DNA from: Cryoendolithus antarcticus
Taxonomy: Eukaryota > Ascomycota > Dothideomycetes > Cladosporiales > Cladosporiaceae
DNA length: 64,000 bases
Direction: 5' to 3'
Assembly: GCA_002077065.1 (NCBI GenBank)
Contig: NAJO01000012.1
Span: forward strand, 248,001-312,000
Below the pieces are notes generated by a model. It did no database searches. It saw only the letters and a program-made list of their open reading frames with translations, and was not told the origin of the DNA. Positions 1 to 9,999 of this stretch are shown here, piece after piece; the stretch's first letter is position 1, and each line of letters opens with the position of its first letter. The position numbers were made by a program, and so were the translations under genes.

Positions 1-1337
1 GCGCGCATGGACTGTCTGTTCTTCACCTTCACGGACGATCATCGCAAGATTCTCAACGAGCTCATTCGCAACAACCCGAAGCTGATGAATGGCAACCTGT
101 CGATTCTCGCCCGGAACAGCAAAGTTCTGGAGTTCGACAACAAGCGCAGCTACTTCAGTCGCAAGCTGCACACACGAGAGGATCGCACTGTCTCGCACCC
201 ATCGCTGACGCTGAACGTGCGTCGCGACCAAGTCTTCATGGACTCGTACAAGGCGCTTTACTACAAGTCGCCCAACGAGATCAAGCACGGCAAGCTCAAC
301 ATCCGCTTCAACGGAGAGGAGGGTATCGACGCTGGAGGTGTATCGCGCGAGTGGTTCGCTGTCATGGCCCGACAGATGTTCAACCCGGACTACGCTCTCT
401 TCAATCCTGTCGCATCTGATCGCACAACGTTCCACCCGAACAGGCTCAGCGATATCAACACTGAGCACTTGTCGTTCTTCAAGTTCATCGGCCGTGTGAT
501 TGGCAAGGCGCTATATGAGAATCGTGTTCTTGACTGCCACTTCAGTCGTGCCGTCTACCGTCGCATCCTCGGCAAGTCAGTGTCGCTAAAGGACATGGAG
601 ACGTTGGACCTCGACTACTACCGCTCACTTGTGTGGATCTTGGAGAACGACATCACAGACGTAACCTTCGAGACATTCTCGGTGGAAGTTGATCGCTTCG
701 GTGTGGTTACTACCGATGACCTCATCCCCAACGGTCGCGACATCGCCGTCACCGAAGATAACAAGCAGGAGTACGTCCGCCTCGTCGTCGAGTATCGCCT
801 CATCAAGTCCGTTGAAGGTCAGCTTGACGCCTTCCTCGGCGGCTTCCACGACATCATCCCCGCTGAGCTAGTGTCCATCTTCAATGAGCAAGAGCTCGAG
901 CTCCTCATCTCCGGTCTGCCAGAGATCGATGTTGACGACTGGAAGAACAACACTGAGTATCACAACTACCAAGCTACCTCGCCGCAGATCCAGTGGCTTT
1001 GGCGTGCGATCAAGAGCTTCGATCCGGAGGAGCGCGCGAAGCTTCTGCAATTCGTCACTGGAACGAGTAAGGTGCCACTCAATGGCTTCAAGGAGCTTGA
1101 GGGTATGAACGGGTTTGCGAAATTCAATATTCATCGGGATTACTCGAGCAAGGAGAAGTTACCGACAAGTCACACTTGCTTCAACCGTGAGTTCTTACCC
1201 TTGCTGTAATCCATTGGGAAACAAGCTAACTCTATATCACAGAACTCGACTTACCTGAATATGAGAGTTACGAGCACCTGCGCCAACAGCTGTACACGGC
1301 CATCACGGCCGGAAGCGAGTACTTTGGCTTTGCTTAA
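1..1337 (+). CDS. TOM1: TOM1/HUWE1-type HECT E3 ubiquitin ligase, C-terminal part (5' partial)
   Basis: The frame is open from base 1, so the N-terminus lies outside the window. Exons are 1..1186 and 1243..1337. The intron 1187..1242 has GTGAGT and CACAG ends and joins the reading frame as C-F-N-Q-L-D. The visible 425 or so residues are a complete HECT domain. The catalytic cysteine is in the SHTCFN motif (codon 1177..1179), followed by a short tail that ends in FGFA, as in TOM1/HUWE1. HECT ligases accept ubiquitin on this cysteine and pass it to substrate lysines; yeast Tom1 acts on excess histones and ribosomal proteins and on mRNA export factors. The stretch LNGFKELEGMNG fits the TOM1/HUWE1 branch better than Rsp5. 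The intron falls directly after the active site, so an unspliced message would end a few residues after the cysteine and lose the tail. Confidence 0.93.
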
Positions 1338-1823
1338 GCGTGCGTTGCTATTCTTCAAGCGAGCATTGCAAGGCGTTTGGAGCAACGAAAAGTTGTGCAT
1401 AGCGGGATTGCTCAACTACACAGCATTCGTTCGAAGAGGCATCACGGGAACGAAGGTAGCATGGACGCGGAATACGGATGGACCTTCATTGGCAGGTTCG
1501 CTCGCATCTGCTGGGCGACAACTTGGACGGTCATTGAGGCGTTGGGCGGGGTGTAGCAATAGCTCGCGTAGCATGTACCAATTCGAGACCATCCGACTCC
1601 GACTCCAATGCAGAGTTCTCCGGTCTCGCAATCCTTGCCACTGTACAAAGGGCTGGTCAGAAAGGACGGTGCGCTTTGTGTGTATGTACATCTACTCCCG
1701 ATCGGTCTCGAGCATAGAGCATCTCACGCGTACACATACAAGTCTTGGGTCAATGTGCCTGTATACTGTCGTGTATACAATTCTCCATAGTTTTAAGTAG
1801 ACCGCGGCCCATCGTTGTCTAGC
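1338..1823. other. Convergent 3' intergenic region
   Basis: This stretch lies between the stop codons of the TOM1-like gene (plus) and the MFS porter (minus). It should hold both 3' UTRs. Open frames here lack an ATG-initiated, family-like protein. No repeat or RNA gene was recognised. Confidence 0.6.
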
Positions 1824-3473
1824 CTATCCTCGCCTACTAGCATCGTTCACCTCCCTGACATCCTCCTGCATCTCCATCTTCTCCTTCTCCTGACTAACAA
1901 TCGTATTGATACTCCCAATGTTCTGCGTCAGCTCCTTGCCCCGTCTTCCGATCTGATACCAGGGAAGCGCAAACACCGCATCTACCGCTTCGAGACTCTT
2001 ATTCGCCAGCTCTGGCAGGAAGAACCAGGCCCAAACGAGGCCGATGGCGGTGATGGTGCTGAAAAAGAACATCGTGCCGCCGGTCGTCATGCCGATGAAC
2101 ATCGAAGGCACAGCCTTGGAGTTTCCGTACTGGTTGACGAAGTGGAAGGTCATGGCGAAGGAGCCGCCGAGGGCGCGGAGACGAAGAGGATAGATCTCCG
2201 AGTTGATCAGGTACTGTATGCTGTTCCACCCAAGCGCCCAGCCGAAGCCAGAGACGTAGATCATGACGATTGCACCCATAGCTGCGCGCTTTTGCGATGG
2301 TGTTTGGTCCTCGTTGCCTTCGGCAACGCCTTTGTCGATGACGAGGAAGAGCGCCATATAGAGCATGCTTAAGAATTGAAGGGTAATGCCGGTCATGAGC
2401 GAACGCTTGCGGCCAATGTAGTCGATGAGGAAGAATGCGCAGATGATGGCCGAGACGAATTTGACGACGCCGAAGATTGCGGTGGCGTAGAGCGCCTCGT
2501 TATCACCAGTAGTACCCATCATGGCGAAGTAATCAGCAGCGTAGATGGTGATTGAGCTCGCGCCAGACCACTGAGATAGTAGCTGAGAGAAGACAGAGAG
2601 CATGAGCCGGTAGCGATTGGTCTTGATCGTGAAGAGCTCGCGGACTGGACCGAACCAAGTCGTGCCGTGAGTGGCCTCACGCTCGCGATCGAGTTGGTCG
2701 TTGATGTCCATGATCTCACTTAGGACGAACCAGTGATCTTGATCGAGGTTGCGCAAGTTCGAAAGGCTTTTCGCGGCCTGCTCGTGGCGGCCAACCTTGA
2801 TGAGCCATCTCGGGCTTTCCTTCGCGAAGAATGACAGGCCGCATATGATGGACGCGAAGTAAATGTGCATCAAGTTTGGAATGATCCATTGCAGATTTGT
2901 CGAGGAAGAGATGTGCATGCGGCTGCCCCAGCTGGCGAAGTAGGCCAGCATGATACCAAGGTATACAGAGCCGGAGAACATGCAGACAGCGAGACCACGG
3001 ACGGTGCGAGGAGCAATCTCAGCAAGATAAGTAGGAGCGACGACAGTCGTCTGGCCAATACCGACGCCCGCAATGAAGCGACCGACGTACACCATGGCGA
3101 GGCTCCCGTTCGTTGAAGCGCAGAGGAAGATCGTGATGCCGAGTACCCAGAGAGCACAAAGCTGACGGGTTGCCCATAGACGGCCAATCTTGTCGGTGAG
3201 GTAGAAAGCGATGAGAGCACCGAGGATGCTGCCCATCTGTACCATTGAAGCGATGTTGCCGAGCAGTTGCGCTTGCTCAAACTTGCTCAAAGACGGATCC
3301 CTGAGGCCGAAGAGCTTGATGAAGCTGGGTTGTTTCGCACTCGTGCCGATGAGACCCTCATCGAGGCCTCGAGCGGCCCCCATGAGGCCGAAGACGAAAA
3401 CACCGTACCATAGCTTCCAATTGATCACCTCCTTTGGCGCATCGCCGTGGAGACCCTTCCTGTTCCACAGCAT
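1824..3473 (-). CDS. MFS sugar porter family transporter (hexose/quinate-type)
   Basis: Single-exon gene of 549 residues starting at the ATG at 3473. It has the twelve-helix MFS sugar porter layout. Visible signatures are GLDEGLIG in helix 1, DKIGR after helix 2, a PESPRWL-like KESPRWL after helix 6, DYIGRKR between helices 8 and 9, and SEIYPLRLRALG near helix 10. Fungal members move hexoses, pentoses or quinate across the plasma membrane with protons; the substrate cannot be read from the sequence. The N-terminus with a xGLDEGLIG motif is common in a fungal subfamily often annotated as sugar or quinate transporters. It is the last of three minus-strand metabolic genes (dehydrogenase at 5.1 kb, hydrolase at 6.6 kb), each with its own promoter. 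It converges on the TOM1-like gene. Confidence 0.93.
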   Translation of the reverse strand: MLWNRKGLHGDAPKEVINWKLWYGVFVFGLMGAARGLDEGLIGTSAKQPSFIKLFGLRDPSLSKFEQAQLLGNIASMVQMGSILGALIAFYLTDKIGRLWATRQLCALWVLGITIFLCASTNGSLAMVYVGRFIAGVGIGQTTVVAPTYLAEIAPRTVRGLAVCMFSGSVYLGIMLAYFASWGSRMHISSSTNLQWIIPNLMHIYFASIICGLSFFAKESPRWLIKVGRHEQAAKSLSNLRNLDQDHWFVLSEIMDINDQLDREREATHGTTWFGPVRELFTIKTNRYRLMLSVFSQLLSQWSGASSITIYAADYFAMMGTTGDNEALYATAIFGVVKFVSAIICAFFLIDYIGRKRSLMTGITLQFLSMLYMALFLVIDKGVAEGNEDQTPSQKRAAMGAIVMIYVSGFGWALGWNSIQYLINSEIYPLRLRALGGSFAMTFHFVNQYGNSKAVPSMFIGMTTGGTMFFFSTITAIGLVWAWFFLPELANKSLEAVDAVFALPWYQIGRRGKELTQNIGSINTIVSQEKEKMEMQEDVREVNDASRRG

Positions 3474-3731
3474 CTTGATGTCTCGCTTGAAGCGACTGGA
3501 GTTGGGTCAAATCGTGTGAGAGATTAGACCACTCAAGATATGGAGGTGTGGTAGTGTACACCCAAGACTGAGTGTAGTCAAGGTCCGTTGTGAGAAGGTC
3601 AACCACCACCACGGACTGTTCCACGTGGTACTGAACTATGTCGGGAGGGGCGGAAGCGTGGAGAGGAGGAAGTGTTGCTGACCAAGGTAGCTCAAGGATA
3701 CTTACCGTTGCACTGGGCCGCACACCCTCTC

Positions 3732-3739
3732 TATATATC
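3732..3739 (-). promoter_or_regulatory. Possible TATA box of the MFS porter
   Basis: The sequence reads gatatata on the minus strand, about 260 bases upstream of the MFS start codon at 3473. It would imply a 5' UTR of roughly 200 bases. It was assigned by motif only and could be chance in an AT-richer spacer. Confidence 0.25.
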
Positions 3740-4048
3740 TCGTGCCATCCCCGCGCTCCTGTACAACGCTCTGGGGTTACAGCACCATGCGGGCCTTTGC
3801 GGATTGTGCAGCGCCCTCGTTCATGTACTCCACCAAGCAACTCCAGGTCCCCATTACTGCCAAGTAAAGTGTAGGTATCTACCGTTCTCGTATTGCAGCA
3901 CTTGGCATATAGATAACTGCGTAGCGTACGGAGTTATCCGAAGGATCAAACGACGGAGAAATCGCAACATGCAGGACCGGACAAAAGCCAGCGTGAGAGA
4001 TCAACAGTGCCCAGGAAATGCCCAGGAGGTGCCAAGAGCGTAAGGCGG

Positions 4049-4089
4049 AGAAGCTCCGTCTGCATACTATGATTTGCAGAGAAGCTCCG
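4049..4089. repeat. Short direct repeat with flanking inverted arms
   Basis: The 10-mer agaagctccg occurs at 4049..4058 and 4080..4089. The outer flanks ggcggag (4044..4050) and ctccgcc (4085..4091) are reverse complements. The region is intergenic, about 570 bases upstream of the MFS start. A regulator-binding role is only possible. Confidence 0.45.
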
Positions 4090-5083
4090 CCGATGCACGT
4101 GAAGAAGCACTGGCTGAAGTTCGTAAAAAGTCTCTCGAGGCGGGCTTGCTCTGCTTGATGAGAGGCTTGCACGCGCGACGAGCTGGCACAACAGGTTGAG
4201 TCGAAGTATCTTGTGCATCAGCAGGCACCTCAGATTAGATGGTGTAAATTGGTGGGCAGGGCACGTCGTACACAAAGTCACATGGCCTGCAACAAGGTAT
4301 GGTCCTCCATTGCGCGGTGTGTCGATCTCTCCTCGAATCTTACCAGGACCGCATGGCCAATAGTGTTGACGTGGGATTGCAAAGTGAGTCTCGTGGTCCA
4401 GTCGGGCATAGATCGGGTCATCGCCGACCGAAATTTCCTTGGCACGCAACGTCACTCCGCCGTCGCTTGGCCGTCAATCGCCGCTTTGCGTAGACGACAG
4501 GCAAGCCTGCATCTCAACAGTCAGCACGACTGCTTGCTCCATACTGGTCGAGGAACGCCTCGTCGGATTCTGTAGGATGTGGCAGTGTCTTGGCTGTAGT
4601 CTTACCCACACTGCCGGTTCAACGCCAGCCATCATGCGCCATGATTGGATATACCTCCATCGCGAGACGATACTAGCGGTGCGACAAGGCGGACTGAGTA
4701 TTCTCCGCTGCATTACTGTCAGTCTAGTCCACTCGTGCCAGAATCAACATGAAGTGCAAGACCGTAAGCTCGGAAGAGGTCGCAAACAGGAGACCTCTCC
4801 GAGGTCCTGTCGAAGTGTACGTGCAACCATAACAGTAGCGTGCAGATCTCCAAGCCGTTCTTGACGCTCCAGAGTGGTCAAGCTGCAGGTATGCCGAGAC
4901 AAAGTAGATGGTAGGGGTTTCGCTGTCCAGGTTCGGGAAGTGTGCTACCCATTGTTCGACGCGCGCCGCTGATGAGTGGGAATCACGTCTTGACTCCAAT
5001 GGCCTGGATGTAGATTTCGAGGAATCTTGAGACTCTGGAGCGATCACGATGTCAAAGTCCCTCAGAGCATCGCTTGACCTTCT

Positions 5084-6160
5084 TCATTGCGTCGCAGTTT
5101 CTGTCTTGAGCAGTTCCACACCGACTTTGGCTGCTTCGCCGTTGAGCGCGTCGACTTCAGATTGCACGAGCGGAATACCTTCTCGTCTTCGCTTCGCCTC
5201 CTCGATCTGCTCTAGCTCGCCTGGAAAGTAGATCCTCTCCACACCAGCCATCTTCTCACACCCCACAACTTTACGGTACAGCACTTGCATTCTCTCTTTG
5301 AACTCAGCCAGATCCATGAACAGATCCGGCTTCATAGCAACAATGAAGTGACCTACGTTCGCTGGCTTCGACGGATCGTAGGGATTCGTGACGCCGCCTG
5401 CGAATGCCGAGCCTGACAGCACGCCGGAGAAGACGTCCATCATGACTGCCAATGCACTACCCTTGGGTCCACCCATGGGCAGCATGACACCTTGCAGAGC
5501 TGCTGCAGGATCCGTCGTTCGTTGACCATCGGCATCCAAAGCCCAGTCCTCGGGGATTTGTTCACCGCGTCGAAGAGCCTTGTGAATCTTGCCTCGCGCA
5601 GCAACAGATGGTGCCATATCCAAGATGAACGGAGGCATTGCTGGACCCCCAGGCGCACCACAGGCGATAGGTGAGACACCCATGAGCTTCTCCTGTCCGC
5701 CCCAGACTGGCAATGCTGGGGAAGAGTTCGTGAAGACCAAGGACATCATACCAGCATCGAGAGCCTGCTGAACCAGCCATGCTGACATGCCGAAGTGGTT
5801 GCTATGCTTGACGCTCACCATACCTATGCCGTAAGTCTGGGCGACTGTGCAAGCGTGAGACATTGCCATTGAAGACGCCACGAAGCCAAAGGAGTTGTGG
5901 GCATCGACTTGTGCCACTACTGGCGTAGCTTCGACGAGTGTCGGTCGTGCTGTGGGATCCAAGACGCCTTGTCTGACGCGAGCCAAGTACGATGGCAGGC
6001 GATTGATGCCATGTGTGTCGATGCCTCGTAGATCTGCCGCTACAAGGCACTTTGCAATTAGTGCGGCATCCTCTCGAGAGACGCCATTGGCCGCGAGTAG
6101 ATTGGTCGCGAAGGTGTGAGCATAAGCTTCGGCTACATAGAGCTTCGTTGAGTCCGCCAT
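5084..6160 (-). CDS. Malate/L-lactate (Ldh_2) family NAD(P)-dependent dehydrogenase
   Basis: Single exon, 358 residues, ATG at 6160. The Ldh_2 fold is evident throughout: DLRGIDTHGINRL near residues 48-60, an SVKHSNHFG motif near residue 120, GAPGGPAMPPFILDMAPS near 190-210, and a GG-KGSALA motif that binds the nucleotide. Family members oxidise 2-hydroxy acids (malate, sulfolactate, ureidoglycolate, 2,3-diketogulonate) with NAD(P). They are not related to classical lactate dehydrogenase. Length is normal for the family (about 330-360). There is no targeting signal, so it is probably cytosolic. It lies between the MFS porter and an alpha/beta hydrolase, all on the same strand, suggesting but not proving a small-acid catabolic role. 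Its promoter carries a 17-nt palindrome at 6520..6536. Confidence 0.93.
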   Translation of the reverse strand: MADSTKLYVAEAYAHTFATNLLAANGVSREDAALIAKCLVAADLRGIDTHGINRLPSYLARVRQGVLDPTARPTLVEATPVVAQVDAHNSFGFVASSMAMSHACTVAQTYGIGMVSVKHSNHFGMSAWLVQQALDAGMMSLVFTNSSPALPVWGGQEKLMGVSPIACGAPGGPAMPPFILDMAPSVAARGKIHKALRRGEQIPEDWALDADGQRTTDPAAALQGVMLPMGGPKGSALAVMMDVFSGVLSGSAFAGGVTNPYDPSKPANVGHFIVAMKPDLFMDLAEFKERMQVLYRKVVGCEKMAGVERIYFPGELEQIEEAKRRREGIPLVQSEVDALNGEAAKVGVELLKTETATQ

Positions 6161-6635
6161 GTATATTACTACGCTCGTCGCGTTTATTAGTTGCTCTCAA
6201 CCATATAAACCTGTGTAGAGAAAGCGAGGAGGTAGGAAAGGTATGTGAAGCACGCAGCGAGAGGAAAATGGACTCGTCGTTGTTAGGATGCGAGCATGAC
6301 TACAGCGCTTCAAGCCCCGATGAGCGGTGCGAGATCGGCTGTCTGCATGTGCGCAGGCACCGGTAACTGTGGACAGTATTGAAGCACGAGCAATACTGGC
6401 AGCGTGAAATGAGAGCTGCATCATTCACATGTACTTCGCGACCGCGGCAAATATTGTTCTCGAATGATGAAGGACAAGGCAAGGTTGGACATGGGCTAAA
6501 GAGGCCGAGTGATCACGCGACGCGTCAGTGACGCGTTTCCATCGAGCACGGCCAAGGGGGCCACGTCAATGTTCGCATACAAATCGACGTATGATTATGC
6601 GGAACACTTCAGCGTCCATCTCGTACAAGATAAGC
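6161..6635. other. Promoter region of the Ldh_2-family gene
   Basis: Intergenic stretch between two minus-strand genes. It holds the promoter of the dehydrogenase and the 3' UTR of the hydrolase. The notable content is the palindrome at 6520..6536. Nothing else is supportable. Confidence 0.6.
6520..6536. promoter_or_regulatory. 17-nt palindrome with ACGCGT and TGACG half-sites
   Basis: The arms acgcgtca (6520..6527) and tgacgcgt (6529..6536) are perfect reverse complements around a single g. Each arm contains ACGCGT, the Mlu cell-cycle box bound by MBF in yeasts, and TGACG, a bZIP/CRE half-site. It is about 360 bases upstream of the dehydrogenase start codon at 6160. The symmetry is seen; the binding protein is inference. 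Confidence 0.5.
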
Positions 6636-7813
6636 TCATAGCTTCAATCCACCAATCTCAACCTCCAAACTCGGAGCAACGCTCTTCGCAAAGCTGACAA
6701 TACTCCTCACAGCCGTCTCATTCAGCTCCGGCATCGCCTTCCTGAAGATCAGACTACTCCCATGCACGCACCCCAAATTCACATGCGCCTTACTCGTCAC
6801 ACCAGCCTTGAGCAGCATCCGATGGAACGCCATACCCTCATCCCGTAATGGATCAAGCTCATCCATGGCCAGCTCGAAAGGCGGCAAGCCTTCTAAGTCC
6901 TTGATCTTGGAGTGGTAGGGCCAGGCGTGCGGGTTCCTGACATCTTTGGGGCCGTAGTAGTGGCCTAGCGCGGCCATGGTGTTTACGGAGAGCCAGTAGC
7001 CGTCGTTCTCGATTAGAGAGGGGAGGGCGGCGAGTTTCTCGGCATCGGACCAGCCGTAGCCGTTAGAGATGTAGGGGACTACTGCGTAGACGCCGGAGAT
7101 CGAGGAGAGCCAGCCGTCTCTTTCAATCATGTATCAGTACGTGTTGAGATGCAGGATCTATCGGAAGCGTCATACCTCTTTGCTTTCAGCGTTGTGGCAA
7201 TCGACAGGTTGCCACCACCACTCTCACCGTGCAGAATCAGGTGCGAAATACCGAGTTCTCTTTTGTTGGCGTGAACATACTGCGTTGCAGACGCGCAGTC
7301 ATTCAGCCCAGCAGGGAAAGGGTCATACTTGCCCTCACTCCAGGCGTTGCGGTAGTCCGGCATGACGACCACCACGCCCTGCAAAGCAAGCGATTTACAC
7401 CAACGATCATGCACTTTGTTGCTCGTGGTGTTGATGACCATACCGCCACCATGGAAGTAGACGACACACGGCGACGGACCCTTCGCCGACGCCAAACGGT
7501 GGATGTAGAGCTTGATGTCGTTGTTGTCGACGCCTTTAATTGTCTTCTCCGTAATGGTCACTTCAGCATCACTGGCATCGCTCGGTCGATCGTTCTCCAT
7601 GGCTTCATACAGACCCATGGTACCATCGTGGAAGGCCTTGATTAAGGGGGTTACTACCTTGATGTCGGTGCCTGGATGGTCCATGTGTTGGCGACCATCG
7701 ATTCCGAACGCCTTGAGCTGTTTCACCATCGACGGATTTGCACGAGGATCATTGGCTGGACAGGCATCTGGGTCGCCGAGTCGGCCAGGGGGCTTGTAGT
7801 CCTTGGAAGCCAT
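6636..7813 (-). CDS. Alpha/beta hydrolase fold-3 esterase/lipase (HSL-like)
   Basis: Two exons, 7176..7813 and 6636..7119, with intron 7120..7175. The product has 373 residues from the ATG at 7813. The oxyanion motif HGGGM is near residue 120. The nucleophile elbow GESGGG, with its serine, is near 195-200. The catalytic aspartate is in DELDPLRDEG (about 296) and the histidine in CVHGSS (about 330). The full Ser-Asp-His triad is therefore present. Hormone-sensitive-lipase-like enzymes cleave short-chain or aromatic esters; the substrate is unknown. No signal peptide is seen. The intron splits an arginine codon just after the nucleophile block. It is adjacent to the Ldh_2 gene on the same strand. 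Confidence 0.92.
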
Positions 7814-8468
7814 GTTGGGATGGTAGTGCGAGCAGAGCGAGACTCCTCCTAAGGCAGTAATGGGATAGTGTAGAGGCTGGGAACCTTCAGGTGCTGCTGC
7901 AGTCTAGTTGGAAGCTACCGTTGGAAAGATGAGACGTCGCCCGATAGCTACGGAAGAACGAGTAGGAGTTATGAGTTGGTTGCACCAAGAAACGTGACTA
8001 ATAACCGTGGATACGGCGAAACATTCTTGAATGCCCCGCTTATAGGAACGGAGGAAGCTCTCCATTTGTAAGCTCATACCTCGGGCAGGTCGCGCTCAGT
8101 GCTACTAGACCGCGTAGTAAGGTAGCCATTGCAACTGGGAGACCTTTCCCGGTAACCGGATGGAAGAGTCCACTACCTGCATCACGCAGCACTCAGCATT
8201 TGGGGTCGGATGGATTGCTGTTCAATGCGGTGTGAATGCTGTGTTGTAAGATCTGATCCCTACCTGATATGCCCAATTAGCACAAGACAATTCCATGGAA
8301 AGTGTGTTGACCCGAGTCGTGCTGGCATTTGTATTATCCCCATTGACATGGTAAGTAAAGGAGGCCCGAGGAAGGAAGAGCTGCTGTACATTCATTGCAC
8401 ATGTCAATTGCGGCGCGGGAAGCACGGTCCACCATACTTCTGAGACGAACAAGGGAGTGTTGCGCCAG
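7814..8468. other. Divergent promoter region, hydrolase and RRG9
   Basis: Shared upstream region of the minus-strand esterase and the plus-strand RRG9 gene. Small open frames here show no family resemblance. No distinct regulatory element was recognised. Confidence 0.55.
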
Positions 8469-9737
8469 ATGACTGAGATGCACCAACATCAAGCTGTAAT
8501 GCATAAGTGCGCCTGCACAACGAGAGCGCTCGAGAGGTTCATTTCGGACTTTGCCGGCATCATATTGCGCCAACAGCGCGTACACTCACTGCGCCGACCT
8601 GGATCTGGAAGACGAGCATTCGCAAATTCTAGACCACGTTTTACAGCGATCGAAAGTGTGAGGACTGGTGACGATCTCGTGCCATTCGCACAACAGGGGT
8701 TGGCAGACGCCCAGGGGCGAAGTCTTGAAGGCAGCACGGACGTAGAGAAGGCACTACACGATGGGGCTGCGAAAGCCGACAGTAGCGCATTGGCCGGCGA
8801 GGACTGGCATGCGGAGGTCGAGCTCATCGATCCAGAGGCTGCGAAAGCCCTAGTTGAGGCACCTGTGGTAGACGAGAACGCCGAACACATCGGTGACGTG
8901 GGAGTGGACGCTGCCGAACAAAAGACCGAGTCTATACCGGACAAGGGACTGCTATCATCTGCGGCACGAAAGCAGCTCAATCGGCTTGGGCGAAAACAGA
9001 GACGAATCGCTGCTGGGACTTACAAGCCTTCGGCCTCTCTACGTGACAGCGAGGAGACGGAGGAGGATCGGACCGCGAGCGTGCTGGACAAAATCGGTGG
9101 CATGGAAGGATCAGACACATCTGAAGATGTCGACTTGGCTGGGTCACCTGGGATCGTCGAGAGAGACTTTATCTCGACGAAAGCGCGCGAGAGGAGGAAG
9201 CCAGGTCAGTCAGTGCGTCCGAGCACGAAGACTGCGACAAAGGAGCCACCTGCTCCAGTACGTCGGAAGAAAGAGCCCTGGCAAGTGCAGAAAGCTGCAT
9301 TGACGGCAAAGTTCGGCGACGCTACATGGTCTCCTCGGAAGAGGCTGTCACCAGATACATTGGAGGGCATACGCACGTTGCACTCCTCCGATCCGAATAC
9401 CTACAACACCGCGACCTTGTCGCAGCAATTCGCCGTCTCGCCCGAGAACATTAGGCGCATCCTCAGGAGCAAGTGGCAGCCCAATGAGACGGAGCGAGAG
9501 GATCGCGCAGAGCGTTGGGAGCGTCGCGGTGTGCGCAAGTGGACTGCCATGGCTGAAGGAGGCGAGCGGCCGCCGAAGAAGTGGAGGGAGATGGGTGTAG
9601 GGAGCGTTAAGGGCGAGCCTGCAGCAAAGCCGGCTTGGAAGAAGGGCGGGATGAGGTCGCGGCCGAGGAGTGAGGATGTACCGTTTGAGAGTATGGAGGA
9701 TGTCGCGGTGGCAACACTGAATGCCAAGATACTGTAG
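8469..9737 (+). CDS. RRG9: RRG9/neugrin-like mitochondrial protein
   Basis: Single exon, 422 residues from the ATG at 8469; in-frame ATGs at 8478 and 8499 are possible alternatives. The C-terminal part from about residue 275 to 365 carries the neugrin/Rrg9 core: WQVQKAALTAKFG, a W-P-KRLSP segment and a helix-turn-helix-like SPENIRRILRSKW. In yeast Rrg9 is needed for respiratory growth and mitochondrial genome maintenance. The N-terminus is rich in Arg, Leu and Ser and poor in acids, as expected for a mitochondrial presequence. The middle is acidic and disordered. The exact start is uncertain because the upstream frame stays open. Confidence 0.85.
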   Translation: MTEMHQHQAVMHKCACTTRALERFISDFAGIILRQQRVHSLRRPGSGRRAFANSRPRFTAIESVRTGDDLVPFAQQGLADAQGRSLEGSTDVEKALHDGAAKADSSALAGEDWHAEVELIDPEAAKALVEAPVVDENAEHIGDVGVDAAEQKTESIPDKGLLSSAARKQLNRLGRKQRRIAAGTYKPSASLRDSEETEEDRTASVLDKIGGMEGSDTSEDVDLAGSPGIVERDFISTKARERRKPGQSVRPSTKTATKEPPAPVRRKKEPWQVQKAALTAKFGDATWSPRKRLSPDTLEGIRTLHSSDPNTYNTATLSQQFAVSPENIRRILRSKWQPNETEREDRAERWERRGVRKWTAMAEGGERPPKKWREMGVGSVKGEPAAKPAWKKGGMRSRPRSEDVPFESMEDVAVATLNAKIL

Positions 9738-9999
9738 CTACTGTAGTAACATATATTCGCGTTGATATATCAGTCCCCGCGCATTGGTCAACATTCGGTG
9801 GTGTTGGCACCTCAGCTCCAGCTAATGCAATCCGTCATACTTCCACTCCAATGTGCATACTTTCTCGTAATGTATAACTTGGACCACGTCGATGTCCGCC
9901 GACACACAGCTTTCGAAGCAACCAGATATGCTCCGTCAGTCGACCACATACCACCATGACCGCACCTGAAACTCCGCAGCCCGTAGCTGCTTCCCAAAC

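Larger units (their letters stand above)
3474..5083. other. Long intergenic region upstream of the MFS porter
   Basis: About 1.6 kb without a supportable gene. It contains the MFS promoter, including a possible TATA element, and the 3' side of the dehydrogenase gene. Several open frames on both strands overlap one another and resemble no family. A 10-base direct repeat (agaagctccg) lies at 4049 and 4080. Confidence 0.6.

Noticed and set aside
3358..3840. 160-codon minus-strand frame across the MFS start
   Set aside because: Different frame from the conserved porter and no family signature.
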